Source: Spirosoma sp. KUDC1026
GTDB lineage: Bacteria > Bacteroidota > Bacteroidia > Cytophagales > Spirosomataceae
NCBI RefSeq assembly: GCF_013375035.1
Contig: NZ_CP056032.1
Coordinates: 4,400,001 to 4,464,000, forward strand
DNA length: 64,000 nucleotides
Direction of reading: 5' to 3'
The translations under genes and the position numbers were made by a program. Below the pieces are notes generated by a model, which ran no database searches, was not told the origin of the DNA, and saw only the letters and a program-made list of their open reading frames with translations. Positions 26,552 to 35,747 of this stretch are shown in pieces. The number at the start of each line of letters is the position of its first letter. Position 1 is the first letter of the stretch.

Positions 26552-26938
26552 ATGGCAAGTTTCATCAGAGGTGTCGTAGCAGGTCTGGTTATTGGTTATC
26601 TGACGGCACCACGCAGTGGTAAAGAGACCCGCGAAAAACTGGTAAGTGACGCAAACGATCTGAAAAACCAATGGGACGAAGGCGTCGCAGAGCTACAGGA
26701 TCAGTTCAATCAACTCTTGGGTCAGGCAGAACAGAAAGTTGACGACGTAAAAGCGAAGGCTTACGAGGCAAAAGGAAAAGCAGAAGGCAAACTGGATCAG
26801 TACAAAAACGAAGCAAAATCGGCCTACGAGACTGACAAATCGAAAGCAAAAACGGATTACAACAATACAGTGGACAACGTAGCTGACGCGACGAAAAGCG
26901 GCATCAACCAAGCCGACCAAGCGCTGAAGTTCAACTAG
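26552..26938 (+). CDS. YtxH-domain protein
   Basis: A 128-residue protein. The start MASFIRGVVAGLVIGYLTAP followed by RSGKETREKL is the YtxH pattern: one short membrane helix with a Gly-rich turn, then a highly charged helical region with repeated Lys/Glu/Asp (KAKAYEAKGKAEGKLDQYKN), which resembles LEA/apolipoprotein-like amphipathic repeats. YtxH proteins are general-stress-associated in several bacteria. It is monocistronic, with no obvious terminator. Confidence 0.85.
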   Translation: MASFIRGVVAGLVIGYLTAPRSGKETREKLVSDANDLKNQWDEGVAELQDQFNQLLGQAEQKVDDVKAKAYEAKGKAEGKLDQYKNEAKSAYETDKSKAKTDYNNTVDNVADATKSGINQADQALKFN

Positions 26939-27085
26939 TGCCCCGTACGGACTGTCAATTGCACAATCCATACAAATTCAGAGTACCTATATCAACGTTA
27001 TGAAACAGCGACCAGTCTGACTGGTAGCACTTGAAAATGGTCTATTGAAGACCGCTACCGGGTTTCGATCTGGTTTACTACAAAT

Positions 27086-27138
27086 ATCCAAATACGACGA
27101 GGGCGACCCTGACTGGGGCGCCCTCGTCGTATTTGGAT
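27086..27138. terminator. Intrinsic terminator, 20-bp stem, after guaA
   Basis: A perfect 20-bp stem (27086-27105 with 27119-27138) with a 13-nt loop. It lies 29 bp after the leftward guaA stop and 150 bp after the YtxH gene, and can serve both. Confidence 0.8.
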
Positions 27139-27166
27139 GTTATGCTATGTTATGCTTCCCGTGGGC

Positions 27167-28699
27167 TTATTCCCACTCGATGGTAGCCGGTGGTTTCGAC
27201 GATATATCGTACACAACTCGGTTAACACCTTTTACGCGGTTGATAATTTCGTTCGATACGTCGGCTAGAAATTCGTACGGCAGGTGCGCCCAATCGGCGG
27301 TCATACCATCAACGCTCGTTACAGCCCGTAGCGCCACCACCCGTTCGTACGTACGCTCGTCACCCATGACGCCAACCGACTGCACGGGCAGCAGCATAGC
27401 ACCCGCCTGCCAGACTTTGTCGTAAAGTCCTTCACGCTTCAGGCCGTCGATGAACAACGCATCAACCTGTTGTAGAATATCAACTTTCTCAGGCGTTACA
27501 TCACCCAGAATCCGGATGGCCAGGCCAGGACCTGGAAATGGGTGGCGCCCCAGAATGGCTTCGGGCAGCCCCATCGTCCGACCAACGGCACGAACTTCGT
27601 CTTTGAACAGCGTATTGAGGGGCTCCACAACTTTCAGTTTCATGAAGTCAGGCAGACCACCTACGTTGTGGTGCGATTTGATCGTTGCCGACGGTCCTTT
27701 TACCGATACCGATTCGATAACGTCGGGATAAATTGTTCCCTGACCTAGCCAGGAAACATCCTCAACCAGATGCGCTTCCTGATCGAATACGTCGATGAAG
27801 GTTTTGCCGATAGCTTTCCGTTTCGCTTCGGGATCTGTCAGCCCGGCCAGGGCGGTGTAGAACTGATCTTTGGCATCAACGCCTTTTACGTTCAGACCCA
27901 GCGTTTCGTACGATTCCAGAACGCCCGAAAACTCGTCTTTCCGCAATACGCCGTTATCAACGAATATGCAGTACAGATTCTTACCGATTGCCTGGTGAAT
28001 CAGCATAGCCGCTACGGATGAATCAACACCACCCGACAGACCCAATACCACTTTATCGTCGCCGATCTTTTCTTTCAGTTGGGCTACGGTCGTTTCGACG
28101 AACGACTCGGCCGTCCAGTCCTGCGCACAGCCGCAGATGTCGACCACGAAGTTCTGCAGCAAGGCTTTGCCCTGCAGGGAGTGAGTCACCTCGGGGTGGA
28201 ACTGAATGCCGTAAGTCTGCTCACCCGCGACCTGGAAAGCCGCTACCCGAACGGTATCCGTCGACGCAATGATTTCGAAATTGTCAGGAACGCTCGTAAT
28301 CGTGTCAGCGTGCGACATCCAGACCTGCGAGTGCTGGTCAATGCCTTTCATCAGTGGGCTTTCGCTGTTGACCGTACCCAGCTTTGCCCGGCCGTATTCA
28401 CGAATGGCGGATGCTTTTACCTCGCCCCCACTGGTATGCGCCAGCAATTGCGCCCCGTAGCACACGCCCAGAACCGGTAGTTTGTGACGGAACTCGGCCA
28501 GATGCACTTCAGGAGCATCAGCATCACGGACGGAAGATGGGCTACCAGACAGGATAATGCCTTTGACGTCGGCGCTGATAGTTGGGAGGTGATTATAGGG
28601 ATGGATTTCGCAGTAAACGTTCAGTTCGCGTACCCGGCGGGCAATCAGTTGCGTGTACTGCGAACCAAAATCCAGAATCAGAATTTGTTCGGTGGCCAT
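27167..28699 (-). CDS. guaA: GMP synthase (glutamine-hydrolysing)
   Basis: A 510-residue enzyme that aminates XMP to GMP with glutamine and ATP. The start is the ATG at 28699 ([20 protein letters not shown]); seven further codons are open upstream. The N-terminal class I amidotransferase has Cys in [10 protein letters not shown] (~84) and His/Glu in QFHPEV (~175). The ATP pyrophosphatase domain has the P-loop [11 protein letters not shown] (~228-238), and the C-terminal dimerisation domain ends [16 protein letters not shown], the conserved end. A TAACTTTG box (28718-28725) precedes the start, and a MITE-like element lies just upstream of that. Confidence 0.97.
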   Translation of the reverse strand: MATEQILILDFGSQYTQLIARRVRELNVYCEIHPYNHLPTISADVKGIILSGSPSSVRDADAPEVHLAEFRHKLPVLGVCYGAQLLAHTSGGEVKASAIREYGRAKLGTVNSESPLMKGIDQHSQVWMSHADTITSVPDNFEIIASTDTVRVAAFQVAGEQTYGIQFHPEVTHSLQGKALLQNFVVDICGCAQDWTAESFVETTVAQLKEKIGDDKVVLGLSGGVDSSVAAMLIHQAIGKNLYCIFVDNGVLRKDEFSGVLESYETLGLNVKGVDAKDQFYTALAGLTDPEAKRKAIGKTFIDVFDQEAHLVEDVSWLGQGTIYPDVIESVSVKGPSATIKSHHNVGGLPDFMKLKVVEPLNTLFKDEVRAVGRTMGLPEAILGRHPFPGPGLAIRILGDVTPEKVDILQQVDALFIDGLKREGLYDKVWQAGAMLLPVQSVGVMGDERTYERVVALRAVTSVDGMTADWAHLPYEFLADVSNEIINRVKGVNRVVYDISSKPPATIEWE

Positions 28700-28717
28700 G
28701 AATTGGTCTCTAAAATG

Positions 28718-28725
28718 CAAAGTTA
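28718..28725 (-). promoter_or_regulatory. -7 element of guaA
   Basis: On the minus strand this reads TAACTTTG (TAnnTTTG), 18 bp before the guaA start codon, giving a very short leader. The MITE-like element begins 30 bp upstream of it and therefore supplies any -33 or activator region beyond. Confidence 0.55.
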
Positions 28726-28755
28726 GGGCATTTTTCGATACGCTCGGTTGGTTTA

Positions 28756-28917
28756 GAAGCTGTTTGAGTTAATCGCTCTGGCCACAAAGCGCGAACTTTA
28801 GCCTTGGACAGCATTCCTTTTTTCGTCCGTAGCTACGGCTGCGCGTTCTAAAAGCGCCCGCAGTCCAAGACCAAAATTCACAGATTTCCGACTCAAATCG
28901 CTAACTCAAACAGTTTC
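28756..28917. mobile_element. MITE-like inverted-repeat element, copy A (162 bp)
   Basis: Terminal inverted repeats of 16 bp (GAAGCTGTTTGAGTTA at the left; GAAACTGTTTGAGTTA reading in from the right) are bounded by a 3-bp direct duplication TTA (28753-28755, 28918-28920). Inside are further self-complementary stretches around CGTAGCTACGGCTGCGCG. It has no coding frame. Copy B (32247-32405) matches it in reverse orientation along the full length. A TNA target site of 3 bp is what IS5/IS1031-type transposases leave, so the element may be moved in trans by such an IS. Confidence 0.75.
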
Positions 28918-28944
28918 TTATCCGTTTTGACGTAACCAACCCAC

Positions 28945-30954
28945 TCAGTGACTGATGAGTAACCGGCGCTGTGCCTGACCAGATTTTGCCTGAACGCGCA
29001 CCGTGTACAGCCCCGTGGCCAGACTGTTTACCGATATCGAGAGAAGACCATTCTGAGGGCGTCCCTTGGTTTGCAGCAGCGTGCGTCCGGCGTCGTTATA
29101 AACCGTTACGGTCAGCGTTTCGCGCTGCCAGGGAGCCGAAATCTGAAGCTGTACCAGATCCTGAGCGGGATTAGGATACAGACGTACCAGTTGAGCTATC
29201 TCCTCTTCGGTGCTGAGTACCAACCGCATGGAGGCTGTCGCTACAGGTGAGTAATCAGCTACGGCCTGTTTCCCGAACGAGCGAATCCGATACTGATAAA
29301 CTCTGCCAATCTGTAACGCTTCGGTCCTGGCATCCAGGTACGTCGACGTGCTGCCGGTCAACCGGGCCAACTGAATAAACGCACCAGTGCTGTCGGCGCG
29401 CTCCAGCACCCATTCGTCCGCCGGAGCCGTGTTGCTGTTTATGTTACTCCAGAACAGTTGAATGGCGCTGGTATCGACCGGCATAGCCCGCAGATCGGCG
29501 ACGGGCAGCGGTGGATTGATGGGAACCTGATAAAATGTCAATGCCCGTACACCCCGCCGATTTTTAATGGTTGGCCCGGCGAAATAGCCTAATTCAGAAT
29601 CCCGGTAATACGACGGCAGGTACGTCAGGTTTTGCCCCGTCGTGGCTTTGCTTAGTTTAAGCCGCAGTCGGTTGCCTTCCTCCGTTACGGTTCTGACCAG
29701 TCCCGTTTCGCCGTACGGGTAATCGGTATAGATCAGATCCCGTAAACTCAGCGAGTACCGGTGTGCATTAGCGGGATTCGTAACCGTCGTATCGGCGGGC
29801 CAGCGCATCTCCTGTCCCGGTTCAAATTCGATTACAATCTCGTCCTGTTCGGGTGTGCCGTAATAAATACGCTGTACGTTGGGTGACTGAATGTTGCTGG
29901 TATCTGTAGCGCCGTAGAAGTCGCGGGCCACGAGCCGATACAATTCAGTGCCAAACTGACGATAGGCTGCTTCGCCGTAATGCAGCCCCTGATAAGCGGG
30001 TAGACCTACCGTAGCAATAGGTACATTATCCGGAAAAGTACTCCCCGATCGGCGCTGGTAGTCACGGACGGCACCTGCTTTAATGACCTCGTCCCTTAGT
30101 AGGTTCAACTGCGAATGATAGACCCGTTTTATGCCGGGATAATCCTGCTTCCAGTAGCCATAGAGTTGCGGAAATAGTTGAGCGTACTGATCGGCATTGC
30201 CAGCCGCTTCGGCCTCGCCCTGCCGCCAGATCATGGCTTTGACCTGGTTGGAAACGCCCGCCTTACGAGCCCGGTACAGGAGTCGGCCGTATAAATTGCT
30301 TAAATCGCTCCCTCCACGATTGGTGTGGTCGTAGATAGCCGTTGACCCAGCCGCCCCGTTAATGATAGCCGTTGGAACACCCTGTTGCTCCAGGATAAGC
30401 CGCTGAAGTTCAACGCCCCATAATGCATTATCGCCTTCGGTGGTGTTACTGAGACACCAGGCCGTATCGGCAGGGTTATAGACGCGATTGCCGTTATTAA
30501 CGCCAAACGTTCGGCAGAACTCATTCCGGTAGCCTTCGAACCGACCAATAGCGTTCGACTGGCCCATGATCAGGAAAACGTCCCCGCAAACAATGCTGTC
30601 GCGCACGGCAATACGTACTGAGTCGCCCGCTGCCCGATGGCCAGTCAGCTGAAAACCGTACTCACTACGTTCAGCTTTGATAAAAGGAAGAAAAGAAAAA
30701 CGGCCAGTCACGGAATCGACGCGCACGTAGGCGTACTGGTACGGCTGCTGATTGCGGGTTACCAGCAATGATACACCAACTGCCGACCGGTCTGTTACGC
30801 GCCCGGTAATCGGCACGGCACACTGGCTATTCTGATCGCGGGGGTAGAGCTGCAGCCGGGCGGGCCACTGCTCAAGTACTACCGACACCTGCGCCCGGAT
30901 TAACCCGGGCCATAAACTAATTCCAACGAAGAAGATAATCAGAAATCGCTTCAC
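28945..30954 (-). CDS. Sialate O-acetylesterase-like protein with T9SS sorting domain
   Basis: A 669-residue protein exported in two steps. It has a Sec signal (MKRFLIIFFVGISLWPGLIRAQ) and, at the C-terminus (~590-669), a type A T9SS sorting domain (LYPNPAQDLVQLQI, GLYTVRVQAKSGQ). The SGNH/SASA domain (~100-350) has MGQSNAIGRFEG (Ser), NGAAGSTAIYDH, MIWRQGEAEA (Gly-x-Glu block) and the region LHYGEAAYRQFG with the catalytic His. A fibronectin type III domain (~490-580) follows. It probably removes acetyl or other ester groups from polysaccharide or glycan at the cell surface. The NamZ-type gene follows upstream, 63 bp away, in the same direction. Confidence 0.85.
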   Translation of the reverse strand: MKRFLIIFFVGISLWPGLIRAQVSVVLEQWPARLQLYPRDQNSQCAVPITGRVTDRSAVGVSLLVTRNQQPYQYAYVRVDSVTGRFSFLPFIKAERSEYGFQLTGHRAAGDSVRIAVRDSIVCGDVFLIMGQSNAIGRFEGYRNEFCRTFGVNNGNRVYNPADTAWCLSNTTEGDNALWGVELQRLILEQQGVPTAIINGAAGSTAIYDHTNRGGSDLSNLYGRLLYRARKAGVSNQVKAMIWRQGEAEAAGNADQYAQLFPQLYGYWKQDYPGIKRVYHSQLNLLRDEVIKAGAVRDYQRRSGSTFPDNVPIATVGLPAYQGLHYGEAAYRQFGTELYRLVARDFYGATDTSNIQSPNVQRIYYGTPEQDEIVIEFEPGQEMRWPADTTVTNPANAHRYSLSLRDLIYTDYPYGETGLVRTVTEEGNRLRLKLSKATTGQNLTYLPSYYRDSELGYFAGPTIKNRRGVRALTFYQVPINPPLPVADLRAMPVDTSAIQLFWSNINSNTAPADEWVLERADSTGAFIQLARLTGSTSTYLDARTEALQIGRVYQYRIRSFGKQAVADYSPVATASMRLVLSTEEEIAQLVRLYPNPAQDLVQLQISAPWQRETLTVTVYNDAGRTLLQTKGRPQNGLLSISVNSLATGLYTVRVQAKSGQAQRRLLISH

Positions 30955-31016
30955 AAGTTACCCGCTCCCCAACTGACAGTCACACTTCCTACCTCAGTAA
31001 CGCTGTTTCTGGTTCG

Positions 31017-32210
31017 TTAAGGGTACAACAGGTACTTTTTTCGCATTGTTTTGTAAGCAGTCAGCGCCGGCTGCCAGCTCTGGCGAATTTTGCTTTCCGG
31101 CACACCCGCTTCCAGCTGCAGCCGCAGTTGGTCGCTGCCGTAGAGTTTGTCGAGAAAGTTCGTACCCAGGAAATACTTGTTTTTGTCCGGCGCTTTCTGG
31201 TAGAAGTCGATGATGTATTTCAGCGAGAAGCCCAGTTTATAGGCATCTATTCCCGACAGGTCCAGCCCATAGCAAAGTTTTCCTTCCTGGGGTGGATTGA
31301 TAGCACCCGCCTTGTCGACGGGCGTGAACTGATACGGTCCGTTTTTCGGGTTGGGTGATCCAATTACCTGAAACTGCTTGTCGGTGCCCCGTCCTACGCT
31401 CACAACAGTTCCTTCGAAGAGGCATAACGACGGGTAAAGCAGAATGGACTGCTGATTCGGCAGATTGGGAGAAGGCGGAATGGGCAACGTATAAGGCGTC
31501 TGGTGAGTGTAGTTCCTGACGGGAATTACCGTGAGCTGCGTGACTTTACCGCCCCCCAGCCAGTTTTCGCCGTTGATCATTCGGGCCAGTTCGCCAATAG
31601 TCAACCCATGAACCACCGGTATGGGATGCATGCCCACGAACGACTTGAACTTCGGGTCCAGCACCGGGCCATCAACGTAATGACCGTTCGGGTTTGGCCG
31701 GTCGAGCACGATCAGTGGTTTCCCCACCTCGGCGCAGGCCTCCATGACGTAATGCAGGGTACTGATGTAGGTGTAGAAGCGGGTGCCGACGTCCTGTATA
31801 TCAAAGACCAGTACGTCCAGGGAGTCGAGCTGGGCAGATGTCGGTTTATAGTTCTTGCCATAGAGCGAAACAATACTGATTCCGGTTTGCGGATCGCGGC
31901 TGCTGGCTACTTTTTCGCCCGCGCTGGCCTGCCCCCGGAAACCGTGCTCGGGCGAGAAAATTGTGGTGATCGACACACCCATCGACGAGAGCGAATCGAC
32001 CAGGTGCCGCTTACCCAGTGTTGAGGTCTGGTTAACAATCATGCCGACGCGTTTACCTTTCAGGGCGGGTAAATACAGGTCCGTTTGCCACGCACCGGGC
32101 TCAACCGGGGCTTGAACCGCTTTACCGGACTGCGCCCGGCTGGGCTCGGCCCCACTTAGAGCGAAGATGAAGGCAAGGCTGATAAACAGAATTTTCCGCA
32201 ATGAAGTCAT
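31017..32210 (-). CDS. namZ: Exo-beta-N-acetylmuramidase NamZ family (DUF1343)
   Basis: A 397-residue protein with a signal peptide (SLRKILFISLAFIFALSGAEPSRAQ). It matches the DUF1343/NamZ family throughout: VGMIVNQTST (~55), FSPEHGFRGQASAGE (~86), DVLVFDIQDVGTRFYTYI (~133), PLIVLDRPNPNG, and SVGRGTDKQFQVIGSP (~280). Members release terminal MurNAc from peptidoglycan fragments, i.e. cell-wall recycling or scavenging. The start codon is only 34 bp from the MITE-like copy B, so the promoter must lie partly in or beyond that element. It probably forms a unit with the esterase gene 63 bp downstream. Confidence 0.88.
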   Translation of the reverse strand: MTSLRKILFISLAFIFALSGAEPSRAQSGKAVQAPVEPGAWQTDLYLPALKGKRVGMIVNQTSTLGKRHLVDSLSSMGVSITTIFSPEHGFRGQASAGEKVASSRDPQTGISIVSLYGKNYKPTSAQLDSLDVLVFDIQDVGTRFYTYISTLHYVMEACAEVGKPLIVLDRPNPNGHYVDGPVLDPKFKSFVGMHPIPVVHGLTIGELARMINGENWLGGGKVTQLTVIPVRNYTHQTPYTLPIPPSPNLPNQQSILLYPSLCLFEGTVVSVGRGTDKQFQVIGSPNPKNGPYQFTPVDKAGAINPPQEGKLCYGLDLSGIDAYKLGFSLKYIIDFYQKAPDKNKYFLGTNFLDKLYGSDQLRLQLEAGVPESKIRQSWQPALTAYKTMRKKYLLYP

Positions 32211-32246
32211 AAGCGTATGTTGAGAGCACCTTCTACAAAACTCTTA

Positions 32247-32405
32247 GAAGCTGTTTGAGTTAGCGATTTAGGCCGAAAAGTAGTGGATTTTTGTTGTCAA
32301 CAAGGCACTTTTCGAGCGCGTAGCTGTGCTACGAGCGAGAAAAGGAACGCAGTTGGCAGCAAAAAGACGCGCTTAGCGGCCAAAGCGATTAATTCAACCA
32401 GCTTC
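32247..32405. mobile_element. MITE-like inverted-repeat element, copy B (159 bp)
   Basis: Ends GAAGCTGTTTGAGTTA (left) and GAAGCTGGTTGAATTA (reading in from the right) bounded by direct TTA copies (32244-32246, 32406-32408). Read in reverse it aligns with copy A over its whole length, with shared interior stretches such as AAGCGCG and CGTAGC. It lies between the divergent namZ and LolC/E-type permease genes, where it separates both genes from whatever promoter region was originally shared. Confidence 0.75.
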
Positions 32406-32525
32406 TTAATTTTACGCTGTCGAACAAAGCCGTCTAACGGAGACGGACTCCTTTCGCCTAAAAAAAGCCGGTTTTTCTAACGCTTTTCGGGTTCTGTTCG
32501 TTGATTTAGCAAACTGACCACTACG

Positions 32526-33746
32526 TTGAACGTCCCCCTTTTTCTTGCCCGCAAAGTACGAAATGCGCCTGAAGGCAGCTTTTCGGCCACAGTTACCCGC
32601 GTCGGCATCGTCAGCATTGCGCTGGGGCTGGGTATTTTGCTGGTTGCCTTTGCGGTATTGTTTGGCTTTAAAAGTACAATTCAGCAAAAGATCTTTCTGT
32701 TTGGTGCGCACCTGCAGGTCACGAAATTCAGCAACAACGTTTCCTACGCCGAATCGCCCCTTTCACTCGATACTGATCTGTACCGAAACCGCGACAAGAT
32801 TCCCGGCGTCCGTCATATTCAGGCGATCGGAATCAAAGCGGGTATCCTGAAAACGAAAGACGAACTGTCGGGAGTAGTGCTGAAAGGCGTCGGCTCCGAC
32901 TACGACTGGACCCTGCTGCGGGAGTCGCTGGTGGCGGGGACCGTTCCTACGGTAGGAGCTGATACGGCCTCGACCCAGATCCTGATCAGTCAATACATGG
33001 CCAACCAACTGCAGTTAAAAGTCGGCGAAACCGTCCCCCTTTATTTTCTGAGCAATCCCCCCCGCGCCCGGAAAATGACCGTCACCGGCATTTACGAAAC
33101 GGGATTGGAGGAAGTGGATAAAACCATTGCCCTGGGCGATATCCGGCTGATCCAGAAGCTGAATCGATGGAGCGCCGACTCGGTAGGCAGCTACGAAATT
33201 TTCATCGATGATTTTAGTCAGTTGGCAGCCATGCGCCGATCGCTGTTCGAGCGGCTGGATTCGAACATGCGGCTGACTACCGTTACGGATCAGTACCGGC
33301 CCCTGTTCGACTGGATGATTCTGCTGGACCGGAATATGGAAATTTTACTCGGCCTGATCACGTTCGTAGCTTCGTTCAACATGGTATCGGTCCTGCTGGT
33401 GCTGATGATGGAGCGCACACCCATGATCGGTCTACTGAAAGCGCTGGGCGGCACCAACCAGCTAATCCGGCGTATGTTCGTCTTCGTAGGTCTCAATATG
33501 GTTGGCTGGGGCTTGCTGATTGGTGACGTAGTGGGACTGGGATTGTGCTTCATTCAGGACCGTTTCAAGCTGATTCCGCTCGACCCCAAGAATTACTTCA
33601 TGAATTACGTTCCCATTGTCTGGGACTGGCCGACAATTCTAATCCTAAACGGGGCTGCCATTGTTCTGATCGCCATGGTGCTCTGGCTCCCCACGCTGAT
33701 CATCAACCGGATTCAGCCCGTCAAAGCCCTGAACTTTAAAAAATAA
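32526..33746 (+). CDS. LolC/LolE-type ABC transporter permease
   Basis: A 406-residue membrane protein with a TTG start (NVPLFLARKVRNAPEGSFSA), the usual N-terminus of these proteins. It has four helices in the MacB/FtsX arrangement: ~25-48 (VSIALGLGILLVAFAVLFGF), a periplasmic domain of ~210 residues, then ~270-300, ~325-350 and ~375-395 (FtsX domain; TPMIGLLKALGGTNQLIRRMF is the coupling-helix trait). Members help lipoproteins leave the inner membrane; the ATPase partner is not in the window. The start is the only one that fits, since no ATG lies near. Confidence 0.85.
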   Translation: MNVPLFLARKVRNAPEGSFSATVTRVGIVSIALGLGILLVAFAVLFGFKSTIQQKIFLFGAHLQVTKFSNNVSYAESPLSLDTDLYRNRDKIPGVRHIQAIGIKAGILKTKDELSGVVLKGVGSDYDWTLLRESLVAGTVPTVGADTASTQILISQYMANQLQLKVGETVPLYFLSNPPRARKMTVTGIYETGLEEVDKTIALGDIRLIQKLNRWSADSVGSYEIFIDDFSQLAAMRRSLFERLDSNMRLTTVTDQYRPLFDWMILLDRNMEILLGLITFVASFNMVSVLLVLMMERTPMIGLLKALGGTNQLIRRMFVFVGLNMVGWGLLIGDVVGLGLCFIQDRFKLIPLDPKNYFMNYVPIVWDWPTILILNGAAIVLIAMVLWLPTLIINRIQPVKALNFKK

Positions 33747-33748
33747 CG

Positions 33749-34633
33749 TCAGTTTACGGGCGTTACGGTATACCCTTTCTGGCGAAGCAGGGTAAGCACG
33801 CCCTGTTCTCCACCTAGGTGGCCGGCTCCGAACGCGAAAAACGTCGGCTTGGCTTTGGCGGCTTTCTCGATAACCGGAATCCAACGCAGGTTCCGGTCCC
33901 GAAGCAGGCTGTTTTCGTATTCGTTGGCCCCCGCGTCGAACTTGCTTTCCTTCATGGCTGCCGTTAGCCTGGCGACATCGTGGGTTTTATAGACGTTCAG
34001 AAACTGCGCGAACTCGGCTTTGGCTTCGTCTGGCTTTTTGGCCATGTCGACAATCCCTTTCAACTGGTCTTCCAACGGAATTTTATCGAGGGCGGCCAGC
34101 TGGTCATCAATCGTTTCCAGGCCGAGCACTTCCTTCTTGTCCTTACCTGCCATCTGGGCAAAGGTCATGTCGTAGGAAGCAGGCTGGCAGCTCAGCATGC
34201 TCATGTACATCAGCGACAAGAGCCCGATGGGTTTCAATCCACCCACCTGTGCCAGCCCGATCTGAATATTTTTTTTCAGGTAATTATCCAGCAGGGTATA
34301 ATCCTCGGCAGACAGCAGGTCTTTTGTGGTTTTGCCACCGGTCATGAACATTGATTTTTGCATCTGCGCCATCATCGCGGGATCATCCAGGTCCAGTTCC
34401 AGGTACATCTGTTGGGCGCCATGAATCGCGTTTTCAGTGGCAGGGGTAATCTGTAAATCGTTGGGGCACAACAGATGAAACGTACCATACAAGTACGACG
34501 GCTGCGTCAGACCAGGGCCTGTCATCCGGTAGAGCAGGGTTGTATCCTGCGCCCAGGTAGTCAGGCTGGCAGCCAGAAAAACAACAAAAAGAGCAAGAAT
34601 ATGACGAACGAACATACTGATTGAGGTGTGCAT
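33749..34633 (-). CDS. TraB/GumN family protein
   Basis: A 294-residue protein with a signal peptide (MFVRHILALFVVFLAASLTTWAQ, from the internal Met at ~7). It has the family traits YLYGTFHLLCPND (~45-57, GTxH motif) and, near the end, FFAFGAGHLGGEQGVLTLLRQKGY (GAGHL with conserved His), plus a central helical region. The GTxH and GxxH motifs are suggestive of metal-dependent hydrolase activity in relatives such as Tiki. Its stop is 2 bp from the stop of the convergent permease gene, with no room for a terminator between. Confidence 0.88.
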   Translation of the reverse strand: MHTSISMFVRHILALFVVFLAASLTTWAQDTTLLYRMTGPGLTQPSYLYGTFHLLCPNDLQITPATENAIHGAQQMYLELDLDDPAMMAQMQKSMFMTGGKTTKDLLSAEDYTLLDNYLKKNIQIGLAQVGGLKPIGLLSLMYMSMLSCQPASYDMTFAQMAGKDKKEVLGLETIDDQLAALDKIPLEDQLKGIVDMAKKPDEAKAEFAQFLNVYKTHDVARLTAAMKESKFDAGANEYENSLLRDRNLRWIPVIEKAAKAKPTFFAFGAGHLGGEQGVLTLLRQKGYTVTPVN

Positions 34634-34716
34634 AGGAACTGATTCGAAAAGCCGGACGTCTTCGTAAAGCCCGTTGCTGGATAAAACGAAAAAGGGACCG
34701 AACCCGTTACGTTCTT

Positions 34717-35733
34717 ATGGCAAAAACTTCGTTACCTGCGCTGCTGGCCCGCGTTGGCCTCGACTGGTTTATCCTGGCGCTGCTGGCCATGATTGGTCTG
34801 GCCAAGCTCTGGCCCGAACCGGGCATTCAGGAAGGCTTCTTCAGCCTATCGACGCTGGCAACCTACGGCGTTTCGCTTATTTTCTTTTTTTACGGCCTGC
34901 GGCTCAACTTCGATCAGCTCAGGGCGGGTCTCCTGAATCATCGGCTTCATCTGCTGATTCACCTCACAACATTCGTGCTGTTTCCGGCCATCGTACTGGG
35001 TGCCCGCTCCCTGTTCATGACGCCCGACACGGAACTACTCTGGCTGGGCCTGTTCTACGTAGCGGCCCTACCCTCCACGGTATCGTCCTCGGTAGTGATG
35101 GTGTCCATTGCGGGGGGCAATATCCCGGCCGCTATTTTTAACGCCAGTATCTCCAGCCTGATCGGTGTATTTGTCACGCCCCTGTGGATGAGTGTTTTGC
35201 TGACGGGCAACGACGGCCAGTACGATTTAGCTGGCGTTATCGTCAAACTGTCGATTCAGGTGATTGTGCCGGTCGTGCTGGGTCTGCTGCTGAACCGGAA
35301 ACTGGGCTGGTTTGCCGAACGGCACAAGACGGCGCTCCGTTACTTCGACCAGTTCACTATTCTGCTGATCGTGTACACGGCCTTCTGCGAATCCTTCACC
35401 CGAAATCTGTTCGCGGGCTACTCGGCTGCGGACCTGCTCGGGCTGGCAGCCATTCTGCTCGCGCTGTTTTTCCTGGTGATGGGTTTGATTATGGGCTTAA
35501 GCCGTTCGCTGGGATTTAGTCGGGAAGATCGGATTACGGCCCTGTTCTGCGGCTCCAAGAAATCGCTGGTGCAGGGCAGCGTAATGGCGAACGTCCTGTT
35601 CCCGTCAACAGTGGCCGGCGTGGCTTTACTACCTATTATGATGTACCACGCCCTGCAACTGATCATTGCCAGTATTATCGCCCAGGCCATGGCCCGACGG
35701 CAGCCGAAAGCCCCCACTATTGCCCGGGCGTAG
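34717..35733 (+). CDS. Bile acid:sodium symporter (BASS) family transporter
   Basis: A 338-residue membrane protein with ~9-10 helices and no signal peptide. It matches the SBF-like branch of the BASS family (YfeH type): GVSLIFFFYGLRLNFDQLRAG (~48-68), the discontinuous-helix region ALPSTVSSSVVMVSIAGGN with the Ser-rich crossover (~115-133) and the second motif FCGSKKSLVQGSVMANVLF (~283). Substrates are organic anions co-transported with sodium; the natural one cannot be told. The gene is convergent with an outer-membrane protein gene 14 bp away. Confidence 0.85.
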   Translation: MAKTSLPALLARVGLDWFILALLAMIGLAKLWPEPGIQEGFFSLSTLATYGVSLIFFFYGLRLNFDQLRAGLLNHRLHLLIHLTTFVLFPAIVLGARSLFMTPDTELLWLGLFYVAALPSTVSSSVVMVSIAGGNIPAAIFNASISSLIGVFVTPLWMSVLLTGNDGQYDLAGVIVKLSIQVIVPVVLGLLLNRKLGWFAERHKTALRYFDQFTILLIVYTAFCESFTRNLFAGYSAADLLGLAAILLALFFLVMGLIMGLSRSLGFSREDRITALFCGSKKSLVQGSVMANVLFPSTVAGVALLPIMMYHALQLIIASIIAQAMARRQPKAPTIARA

Positions 35734-35747
35734 CGGAAATTTTGGGG

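Noticed and set aside
27045-27425. A 126-codon plus-strand frame over the guaA 3' end and the terminator
   Set aside because: It reads through the 20-bp terminator hairpin and antisense to conserved GuaA sequence.
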